Shown: one piece after another, positions 1 through 5,055 of the stretch | Layout: each line of letters opens with the position of its first letter | Position numbering within the stretch: position 1 is the first letter of the stretch | Source of the DNA: an uncultured Moraxella sp. | GTDB taxonomy: Bacteria; Pseudomonadota; Gammaproteobacteria; Pseudomonadales; Moraxellaceae | Direction: 5' to 3' | NCBI GenBank assembly: GCA_927911235.1 | Contig: CAKMOY010000167.1 | Coordinates: 1 to 6,793, forward strand | Length of the DNA: 6,793 bases | Made by a program: the position numbers and the translations under genes | The notes under the pieces: model-generated | What the model was told of the DNA's origin: nothing | Database searches by the model: none | Seen by the model: the letters and a program-made list of their open reading frames with translations, nothing else

Positions 1-40
1 AAAACCGTTATGGTTCGACAAGCTCACCACGAACGGTTTT
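1..40. repeat. Intergenic inverted repeat / possible terminator of efeB
   Basis: Arms 1-9 (AAAACCGTT) and 32-40 (AACGGTTTT) are perfect complements. Inside them, 11-14 (TGGT) pairs with 26-29 (ACCA). This gives a long stem with a small bulge and an 11-base loop that contains the AGCTC core. On the minus strand it lies just downstream of the efeB stop and ends in TTTT, so it could terminate efeB; the window ends before the full T-run can be seen. The core, reading GAGCTTGTCGAA on the minus strand, resembles a dispersed hairpin repeat that I recall from many bacterial intergenic regions. That resemblance is from memory, not from a search. Only one copy is in this window. Confidence 0.6.
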
Positions 41-76
41 CTTGATATATATCTCTAATTAACAATACCTTATTTT

Positions 77-1385
77 TTAACTTTCAAACAATTTTTGCCC
101 CAAATATTCGCCTTCTTTCACCCCACCAAAGCACACAAACAAACCACTACCGATATGCGTGGTGTACTCCGTCATTTTATCCACCTTGCCAAAAGCGTTT
201 TGAATCACGCTAAACTGCATGGGCGATTTTTGGAAAGAAATAAATAAAAGCCCAGTATTAAACTGCCCTGTTTTTGGGTCAATGCCCGAACTGTACGAAA
301 ATGAACGGCGTAAAATCTGCAAGCCTGTACGTTTTGCAAGCCCCATATGCGTGGTTTCAGCAATCACCAAATTGCCTTTTTCATCTTTTTCATGCACATC
401 AAACTCATCAAACTCGCCTTTTTTACCAATGCTCGCCCCTGTATCACGATGGCGACCAAAGGTGTCCTCTTGCCCTCTTAAAGACGTTCTGTCCCACGTT
501 TCCAAAAACATCTGAATCACGCGAGCAACCAGATAAGTACCACCCTCAAGCCAAGGTTGCTGTTTACTATCCGCCCATAGCCATTTGTCTTGGTCTTCAA
601 GCGTGGATTTGTTCGCTGTGCCGTCTTTAAAACCAAACAAATTTCTAGGTGTTTCACTACCGCTATTATAAGCGTTATAACCCGACTGACTCCATTTCAT
701 CGTAATGTTTGATCGAGCTTGACGCACAAGCTGTCGCACCGCATGAAAAGCAACTTGAGGGTCATCGGCACAGGATTGGATACAAATATCACCGCCTGAT
801 AGCTCTGGGGCGAATTTGGTCTCGTGGAAAGTTTGGTAAATCGCTAAAATCAGTCGGTTGTTTTTTCTCAAGCCCCAATTTTTTGAAAAAAGACGGACTA
901 ACGCCAAATGTCAAAGTCAGACCATACGCTGACAGGCTATCCGCCTCGCCTGTATCCGTTGGCGGAACGTGTGGATTTTTGTCATACTCTTTGATATTTT
1001 CGCCTTTCATCAATTTGGCAGAATAATCCGTCCAATCTTTAAACATTTGTTTAACTACTTCTAAATCTTCGGTATGTAAATCCACCACCAAAAAATAAAT
1101 ATGACGTTGAGCAGGGGTCAAAATACCCGACTGGTGTTCATCATAAAATTTGTACTGCAAATCGGCAAAGCAGTTTTTGGTAGAACTGGCGTTATCGCCT
1201 GCGTGTTTTGGATTGACATTTGGGCTTGAGTCTTTGGCTGTACCGCCATTTTGATTTTGTGCGGTTGATGAATTGGCAGATTTTTCACAACCTGTTAAAC
1301 CAATGGTCGCCCCTGCAACACCGATAACACCCATATTTTGTAAAAATTGACGGCGGTTTTTGGTTAAATTGGTAAGATTTGACAT
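77..1385 (-). pseudogene. efeB: EfeB-type DyP heme peroxidase, Tat-exported lipoprotein, frameshifted
   Basis: EfeB is the periplasmic heme-dependent DyP peroxidase of the EfeUOB iron uptake system, credited with ferrous iron oxidation and proposed to release iron from heme. The reading frame from 1385 runs to D189 and then drifts out of frame, stopping at 789. The family sequence resumes one base over at 817 and runs to the stop at 77. Removing one C (minus strand, about 818) gives a continuous 435-residue protein, close to the roughly 420 of E. coli EfeB, with FPRD-KFAPELSGGD joined as in homologs. Joined numbering: twin-arginine motif NRRQFLQ (10-16), hydrophobic segment, lipobox LTGC with C33, Ser/Asn-rich linker, DyP domain with the heme motif GFKDG (251-255), probable proximal His346 and the distal Arg in LRRSFSY (359-360). 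The C-terminus is complete. Start: ATG at 1385 with AGGAG six bases upstream. Whether the shift is a true mutation or a sequencing error cannot be told here. Confidence 0.88.
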
Positions 1386-1391
1386 GGTTTT

Positions 1392-1396
1392 CTCCT
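1392..1396 (-). promoter_or_regulatory. Ribosome binding site of efeB
   Basis: The minus strand reads AGGAG followed by six bases and the ATG at 1385. This is the best Shine-Dalgarno match in the window and fixes the efeB start directly before the Tat signal. Confidence 0.8.
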
Positions 1397-1405
1397 AGAG
1401 AAAAT

Positions 1406-1439
1406 AAATTTAACAAACATATTTTTAAAATTTAACAAA
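1406..1439. repeat. Two direct copies of a 12-bp AT-rich motif in the efeB leader
   Basis: AAATTTAACAAA occurs at 1406-1417 and again at 1428-1439, 22 bp apart, about two helical turns. It sits between the efeO terminator and the efeB ribosome binding site, where an efeB promoter or operator would lie. No convincing -35/-10 pair was found there. In DNA this AT-rich the repeat may be chance. Confidence 0.4.
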
Positions 1440-1448
1440 ATTTAAAAC

Positions 1449-1488
1449 AAAAAAAGCATTAACAACAAAAAATTTGTCATTAATGCTT
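1449..1488 (-). terminator. Intrinsic terminator after efeO
   Basis: Read on the minus strand, an outer stem (1480-1488 with 1454-1462, AAGCATTAA/TTAATGCTT) and an inner ACAAA/TTTGT stem form one hairpin interrupted by a small symmetric internal loop. It is followed by seven T (1455-1449). The hairpin ends about 48 bases after the efeO stop and before efeB, so efeB would depend on readthrough or on its own promoter. Confidence 0.75.
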
Positions 1489-1508
1489 ATTTCATTTATT
1501 ATAAAACC

Positions 1509-1533
1509 TTAATTAAAATTAAATTTTAATTAA
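1509..1533. repeat. Perfect AT-only inverted repeat after the efeO stop
   Basis: Ten-base arms TTAATTAAAA (1509-1518) and TTTTAATTAA (1524-1533) flank a five-base loop. The repeat begins two bases past the efeO stop codon. Having no G or C, the hairpin is weak. It may protect the 3' end or simply reflect base composition. Confidence 0.45.
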
Positions 1534-1535
1534 CA

Positions 1536-2441
1536 TTACTGCATAACAATACCCATTTGTGCCAATGGTTCACCGAGTTTGTTTACGGCTTCAGCAAGGG
1601 CTTTGATTTCTTCTTGGGTCAATTTGTCATAAGGTTTGTAATCTTTTTCACCCACTTTTTGTTTATCAAGTAAAGCATTCACATCGGCGAATTTTTGGGT
1701 TAATTCTTTCACCAATTCTGGATTTTTTTCTTGAATTTTTGGTGTTAAAATTTGGAAAATCTTTTCCGCACCTTCAATGTTGGCTTTAAAATCGTAAAGG
1801 TCAGTTTTTGAAAAAATCTCTTCTTCGCCTGTGATTTTGGTTGTTGAAACTTCGTTTAACAAGTCCACAGAACCTTGCACCATCAACTCTGGCGTAACGT
1901 CAGCGGTTGGGATTTTTGCACGCAACTCTTTAATATCAGCGATTAATTTATCCGCTAACTCTTCTGTGCCTTTGGTGGTGTTTTGCGTCCATAAGATTTT
2001 TTCAATGGTGTGAAACCCTGTCCAAACTTCGTCTTTTTCTAGGTCGGCTTCACGGTTGTCAATGCGTGGGTCAAGGTCGCCAAAACTCTCGGCAATCGGC
2101 TCACTACGCTCAAAATACATACGTGCGTGTGGGTAAATCGCTTTAGCTTCTTCTAGTTTGCCTTCTTTTAAGAAGGCCACGAATTTTTCAGTATCCACCA
2201 GCATTTGGTCAATTTGACCTTCAACAAATGCTTTGTATTCTGCGGTTTCTTTTGACAAGTCTGCTGTACCTGCTGTCGCGGATGCCGAGCTTGCTGTGCT
2301 TGATGCAACAGGGGCAGATGCTGGTGCGGTCGCAGGTGTACTTGCAGTTGTATCGGTTGCTGGGGCTTGTTCAGCAGGTTTTTGGCAAGCGGTTAATAAA
2401 GCAAACATGCTGATAGCAAAGGCAATTTTGGTTTTTTGCAT
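1536..2441 (-). CDS. efeO: EfeO-type imelysin (M75) iron-uptake lipoprotein, short form
   Basis: Periplasmic component of an Efe-type iron uptake system; in the family the M75 domain binds metal and is thought to work with the EfeU permease and EfeB. The 301-residue product has a lipoprotein signal with lipobox LTAC (C19), then an Ala/Thr/Pro/Ser-rich linker (about 22-60), then an M75 imelysin domain (about 62-301). Visible family marks are the YFERSEPIAES segment (109-119), DPRIDNRE (124-131) and the HxxE motif HTIE (144-147) in GFHTIEKILW. The N-terminal cupredoxin domain of E. coli EfeO (about 375 aa) is absent, so this is the EfeM-like short form. Start: ATG at 2441 is chosen because GGA lies eight bases upstream and the signal peptide begins there. 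In-frame starts at 2453 and 2483 (TTG) lack a ribosome binding site and would spoil the signal. A Fur-box promoter precedes it and efeB follows; no efeU is in view. Confidence 0.9.
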   Translation of the reverse strand: MQKTKIAFAISMFALLTACQKPAEQAPATDTTASTPATAPASAPVASSTASSASATAGTADLSKETAEYKAFVEGQIDQMLVDTEKFVAFLKEGKLEEAKAIYPHARMYFERSEPIAESFGDLDPRIDNREADLEKDEVWTGFHTIEKILWTQNTTKGTEELADKLIADIKELRAKIPTADVTPELMVQGSVDLLNEVSTTKITGEEEIFSKTDLYDFKANIEGAEKIFQILTPKIQEKNPELVKELTQKFADVNALLDKQKVGEKDYKPYDKLTQEEIKALAEAVNKLGEPLAQMGIVMQ

Positions 2442-2496
2442 AATATTTTCCATATTTTTTAAAAAAGTTACAATGATTAACAAAATTTACAAAACT

Positions 2497-2525
2497 ATTA
2501 TAGTATAAATGATAATTGTTATCAA
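2497..2525 (-). promoter_or_regulatory. Sigma-70 type promoter of efeO
   Basis: On the minus strand, TTGATA (2525-2520) and TATAAT (2502-2497) are separated by exactly 17 bases. A start site near 2490 leaves a leader of about 50 bases before the efeO ATG at 2441, and leaves the TTG at 2483 too close to the mRNA end to be a good start. The Fur box overlaps the -35 and the spacer. Confidence 0.78.
2510..2524. promoter_or_regulatory. Fur box overlapping the efeO promoter
   Basis: TGATAATTGTTATCA matches the 7-1-7 Fur consensus (TGATAAT-N-ATTATCA) in all but one arm position. It covers five of the six -35 bases and most of the spacer of the efeO promoter, the classic position for iron-dependent repression. 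The function of the neighbouring genes (iron uptake) agrees with Fur control. Confidence 0.85.
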
Positions 2526-2545
2526 TTCTTTTATAAAAAAATATC

Positions 2546-2573
2546 AAAAAAATAGGACATAACAAGTATGCCC
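2546..2573 (-). terminator. Intrinsic terminator after pstB
   Basis: On the minus strand GGGCAT (2573-2568) pairs with ATGTCC (2560-2555), with one G-T wobble and a seven-base loop. TA and then seven T (2552-2546) follow. It lies about 25 bases after the pstB stop and upstream of the efeO promoter, so pstB and efeO look like separate transcription units. Confidence 0.65.
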
Positions 2574-2597
2574 CCATTTCTTCGCAGTTGATTGCAT

Positions 2598-3368
2598 TTA
2601 ACCAAATTTGCCTGTAATGTATTCTTCGGTTTCTTTGCATGTCGGATTGGTAAACATTTGGTCGGTTTCGCCCATTTCCATCATTTCTCCTAGATACATA
2701 TAGACGGTGTAATCGGACACACGGGCTGCCTGTTGCATATTGTGGGTAACGATGGCGATGGTGTAGTCGTTTTTTAAATCGGTAATCAAGTCTTCAATCA
2801 CCCCTGTAGAAATAGGGTCTAGTGCGGACGTGGGTTCGTCAAGTAGTAGCACTTCTGGGCGAGTTGCTACGCCACGAGCGATACATAGACGTTGTTGCTG
2901 ACCGCCTGATAGTGATAAGCCTGACGCTTTGAGCTTGTCTTTGACTTCGTTCCACAATGCCAATTTTTTTAATGCCCATTCCACTCGTTCGTCCAGTTCT
3001 GCCTTGCTCAATTTTTCGTATAATCGCACGCCAAACGCCACGTTGTCATAGATTGACATGGGAAATGGAGTTGGTTTTTGGAACACCATGCCGACTTTGG
3101 CACGCAACAAATTTACGTCTACTGATTTATCCAAAATATTGTTGCCATCTAACAAGATTTCGCCTTTGGTGTGCATATTGGGGTACAAATCGTACATACG
3201 ATTAAAGGTACGTAGTAGCGTTGATTTTCCACAGCCTGATGATCCGATAAAGGCGGTGACTTTTTTGTCGGCAATGGTTAAGTTGATATTTTTTAACGCA
3301 TGAAATTTGTCATAATAAATATCATAAACGTTAGACGAAAAAAAAAGCCAAGATAAACTTGGCTTCAA
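2598..3368 (-). CDS. pstB: Phosphate ABC transporter ATPase PstB, 5' end apparently lost
   Basis: PstB is the cytoplasmic ATPase that powers the PstSCA phosphate importer. Homology is strong from [15 protein letters not shown] (codons from about 3332) to the normal C-terminus ITGKFG. Visible motifs are Walker [11 protein letters not shown]-loop [11 protein letters not shown], signature LSGGQQQR, Walker B VLLLDEP, D-loop SALD and switch THN. The stated end is only the first in-frame TTG, at 3368. It has no ribosome binding site, and its first codons (KPSLSWLFF) are the cytochrome c4 terminator hairpin read as protein, so they are not plausible PstB sequence. No in-frame ATG occurs before the one in FNRMYDL, which lies past Walker A. 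The usual N-terminal tail and first beta strand are therefore missing. pstS, pstC, pstA and phoU are not adjacent. It may be a truncated pseudogene, or a gene using an unrecognised start; family assignment is sure, functionality is not. Confidence 0.8.
   Translation of the reverse strand: MKPSLSWLFFSSNVYDIYYDKFHALKNINLTIADKKVTAFIGSSGCGKSTLLRTFNRMYDLYPNMHTKGEILLDGNNILDKSVDVNLLRAKVGMVFQKPTPFPMSIYDNVAFGVRLYEKLSKAELDERVEWALKKLALWNEVKDKLKASGLSLSGGQQQRLCIARGVATRPEVLLLDEPTSALDPISTGVIEDLITDLKNDYTIAIVTHNMQQAARVSDYTVYMYLGEMMEMGETDQMFTNPTCKETEEYITGKFG
3338..3365 (-). terminator. Intrinsic terminator of the cytochrome c4 gene
   Basis: On the minus strand AAGCCAAG (3365-3358) and CTTGGCTT (3352-3345) form a perfect 8-bp stem with a five-base loop, followed by seven more T (3344-3338). 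It begins 23 bases after the cytochrome stop. Its T-run ends within a few bases of the first recognisable PstB codon. Confidence 0.88.
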
Positions 3369-3388
3369 AAAAAATGTTGCAAAAAATA

Positions 3389-4057
3389 TCAGTGTAAACC
3401 ACCAATAAAATTGGCTAAAATTTTGATATCATTGTCTGACAATTTGGCTGCGACCACTTGCATCATACCTTTTTCGCCTTTTTTGGCTGAATCGTTGGTA
3501 CGAGTTTGGCTTGCATCCATCACTTCGTCTTCACGACCTGCAGCACGGAACAGTTTTAACTGCGTTGCGATATACTCAGGGTGCTGACCGCCCAAACGTG
3601 GGAAAGCCGCCCAATCATTACCATTGCCCTTGCCACCATGACAACCAGAACAAGGAATCACGCCACGCTTGCTATCTCCACCAAAATACAATTTTTGGGC
3701 TTTTTCGGCAGTCGCTGGGTCGGCATAGCTAACTGTCCAACGTGGTTGGCTTGCAAAGTAACCTGCCACATTTGCCATATCTTGGTCGCTTAACTGACTG
3801 GCATATGGTTTCATAATTAAGTTGACACGGTCGCCACTTTTAAAGGCAACCAATTGTTTATACAAATATTTTACGCTTTGACCGCCAAGGTTTGGTTGAG
3901 CAGGCACAGCACTGACACCATTTGCACCATGACAAGCGGCACACACAGTTTCGGCAATGACTTTGCCTTTTTCTATATCATATTTTGGTACAGCAATCGC
4001 TGCTGAACCGCTCACGCTGGCGATTAAAAGGCTTGCGACAGTGATAATTTTTTTCAT
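3389..4057 (-). CDS. Diheme cytochrome c4, periplasmic
   Basis: Periplasmic electron carrier of the c4 family, which passes electrons from the bc1 complex or other donors towards terminal oxidases. The 222-residue precursor has a Sec signal peptide (1-22, cleavage after AIA) and two tandem class I heme domains. Heme sites are CAACH (39-43) and CSGCH (136-140). The likely axial Met ligands are M82 in [10 protein letters not shown] and M199 in [10 protein letters not shown], each placed the same way before an LSD motif. The PNLGGQ and PRLGGQ repeats mark the duplication. Length fits the family. Start: ATG at 4057 with AGGA nine bases upstream. It has its own promoter at 4153-4182 and terminator at 3338-3365, so it is monocistronic. 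The divergent neighbour engB is a common partner of c4 genes in gamma-proteobacteria. Gene names vary (cc4, cycA), so none is assigned. Confidence 0.92.
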   Translation of the reverse strand: MKKIITVASLLIASVSGSAAIAVPKYDIEKGKVIAETVCAACHGANGVSAVPAQPNLGGQSVKYLYKQLVAFKSGDRVNLIMKPYASQLSDQDMANVAGYFASQPRWTVSYADPATAEKAQKLYFGGDSKRGVIPCSGCHGGKGNGNDWAAFPRLGGQHPEYIATQLKLFRAAGREDEVMDASQTRTNDSAKKGEKGMMQVVAAKLSDNDIKILANFIGGLH

Positions 4058-4073
4058 TGGTAATCTTCCTACT

Positions 4074-4119
4074 AAAGATTGTTGGCAATCTTTTTATGTT
4101 TAAGATGCCATCTTTAAAC
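4074..4119 (-). promoter_or_regulatory. Two tandem hairpins in the cytochrome c4 mRNA leader
   Basis: In the predicted leader, GTTTAAAGATGGCATCTTAAAC (minus strand, 4119-4098; nine paired bases with one bulged base) is followed four bases later by a perfect 8-bp stem, AAAGATTG/CAATCTTT (4093-4074), with a four-base loop. Both share an AAGAT/ATCTT core, and the second ends three bases before the AGGA. Neither has a following T-run on this strand, so they are not ordinary terminators. A role in mRNA stability or translation control is inference. Confidence 0.5.
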
Positions 4120-4152
4120 AAAATTTATAAAAATAGGTTATAATTTTTGACT

Positions 4153-4182
4153 ATTATACCAAGATTTTTTCTATTTTGTTAA
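4153..4182 (-). promoter_or_regulatory. Promoter of the cytochrome c4 gene
   Basis: On the minus strand TTAACA (4182-4177), an 18-base spacer and TATAAT (4158-4153) are seen. TGG directly before the -10 gives an extended -10 element. The predicted start near 4146 gives a leader of about 90 bases. Confidence 0.65.
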
Positions 4183-4338
4183 AATTTTTTACAATGATGA
4201 ACAACCAGATTTTTTATCAAAACACAAAAACCTTAGTCGTATAATTGATTTCGTTGCACATTATGCCATAACTTGCCGAATAAGTGAAATAATAATTATC
4301 AAATCATTTGAAAAATTGCACGTTTTGCGTGATTTTTC

Positions 4339-4347
4339 TGTTAAAAT
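4339..4347 (+). promoter_or_regulatory. Extended -10 promoter element for engB
   Basis: TGTTAAAAT matches the extended -10 pattern TGnTATAAT at all but one position. No good -35 is present at 17 bases; TTGCAC (4316-4321) is 20 bases away. A start near 4354 would leave a leader of about 23 bases and would exclude in-frame TTG starts further upstream. Confidence 0.45.
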
Positions 4348-4376
4348 ACACCCAAATTTTTACCAAGCCAAAAAAA

Positions 4377-5054
4377 ATGACCGAATTAGACCAAACCACA
4401 ACCAATACTATCAGCATAGCAGATACCGAGCGTTGGTTACAACAAACCCAATTTTTGTTATCTGCCCCCACGTTTAAACTTTGCCCTGCCGATACAGGGC
4501 TAGAAGTCGCCTTTGCTGGGCGTTCTAATGCAGGAAAGTCGTCTTGCATCAATGCGTTAACCAATCAACGTCAGCTCGCCCGCTCATCAAAAACACCTGG
4601 ACGTACGCAGATGATTAACTTTTTCCATATGGGAAATGACCAACAAAGATTGGTAGATTTGCCAGGGTATGGCTATGCCGCCGTGCCAGAGTCGATGAAA
4701 AAAGAATGGCAAAAAGAGTTAGAAAAATATTTGGTTTCTCGTAAAAGTTTGGCAGGATTGATTTTATTAACCGATATTCGCCACCCATTAAAATTTTTTG
4801 ATGAGCAAATGCTCCATTGGGCAAAAGATGGTGATTTGCCTGTTCATGTGCTTTTGACAAAGGCGGATAAACTCAAATACGGTGCGTCAAAAAATACCTT
4901 GCAACAAGTCAAAAACGAGTTAAAAAAGCTAAAATTGCCGTTTAGTGTGCAATTATTCTCGGCTCAAAACAAACAAGGGCTTGATGAGTTAAGTTTGACG
5001 TTGGCAAAATGGTTAGAGCTTGGTGTTGAGCCAAATACCGTTCAACAACAATAA
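4377..5054 (+). CDS. engB: Ribosome biogenesis GTPase EngB (YihA/YsxC)
   Basis: TrmE-Era-EngA-EngB-Septin-like GTPase needed for assembly of the large ribosomal subunit; essential in most bacteria studied. The 225-residue product shows the full motif set: G1 P-loop GRSNAGKSS (48-56), G2 TPGRTQ (73-78), G3 DLPGYG (94-99), G4 TKAD (161-164) and G5-like SAQ (195-197). Length is normal for the family, with a short Gln-rich end. Start: ATG at 4377, preceded by AAGCCAAAAAAA, a poor ribosome binding site. The frame is open back to a TTG at 4308, but the extra residues (KNCTFCVIFLL) do not look like EngB and would lie upstream of the predicted transcript start. Divergent from cytochrome c4; its stop is one base from the stop of the convergent metalloprotease gene. 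Confidence 0.93.
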   Translation: MTELDQTTTNTISIADTERWLQQTQFLLSAPTFKLCPADTGLEVAFAGRSNAGKSSCINALTNQRQLARSSKTPGRTQMINFFHMGNDQQRLVDLPGYGYAAVPESMKKEWQKELEKYLVSRKSLAGLILLTDIRHPLKFFDEQMLHWAKDGDLPVHVLLTKADKLKYGASKNTLQQVKNELKKLKLPFSVQLFSAQNKQGLDELSLTLAKWLELGVEPNTVQQQ

Positions 5055-5055
5055 A

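Larger units (their letters stand above)
4058..4376. other. Divergent intergenic region between cytochrome c4 and engB
   Basis: These 319 bases hold no coding frame I can support. From left to right there is the cytochrome ribosome binding site (AGGA, 4067-4070), two leader hairpins (4074-4093, 4098-4119), the cytochrome promoter (4153-4182), an AT-rich stretch with no recognised site (about 4205-4298), a 6-1-6 inverted repeat TCAAATCATTTGA (4299-4311), and an extended -10 for engB (4339-4347). Confidence 0.7.

Noticed and set aside
812..822. Programmed ribosomal frameshift in efeB
   Set aside because: The site (GACCAAATTC) has no slippery heptamer, stop-codon context or evident downstream stimulator, and the family is normally encoded in one frame.
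219..1026. Plus-strand open frames opposite efeB
   Set aside because: They overlap a gene with clear homology on the other strand, and their translations are low in plausible domain content.
2233..2508. Plus-strand open frame opposite the efeO start
   Set aside because: It is the antisense of the Ala/Thr-rich efeO linker and the promoter region, with no ribosome binding site or recognisable protein.
2442..2640. Minus-strand frame running from the pstB end across the efeO promoter
   Set aside because: It covers a terminator, a Fur box and a promoter, and its translation is Asn/Tyr/Phe-rich noise of AT-rich DNA.
4291..4300. AATAATTATC as a second Fur box upstream of engB
   Set aside because: Only half of the palindrome is present, and engB is not an expected iron-regulated gene.
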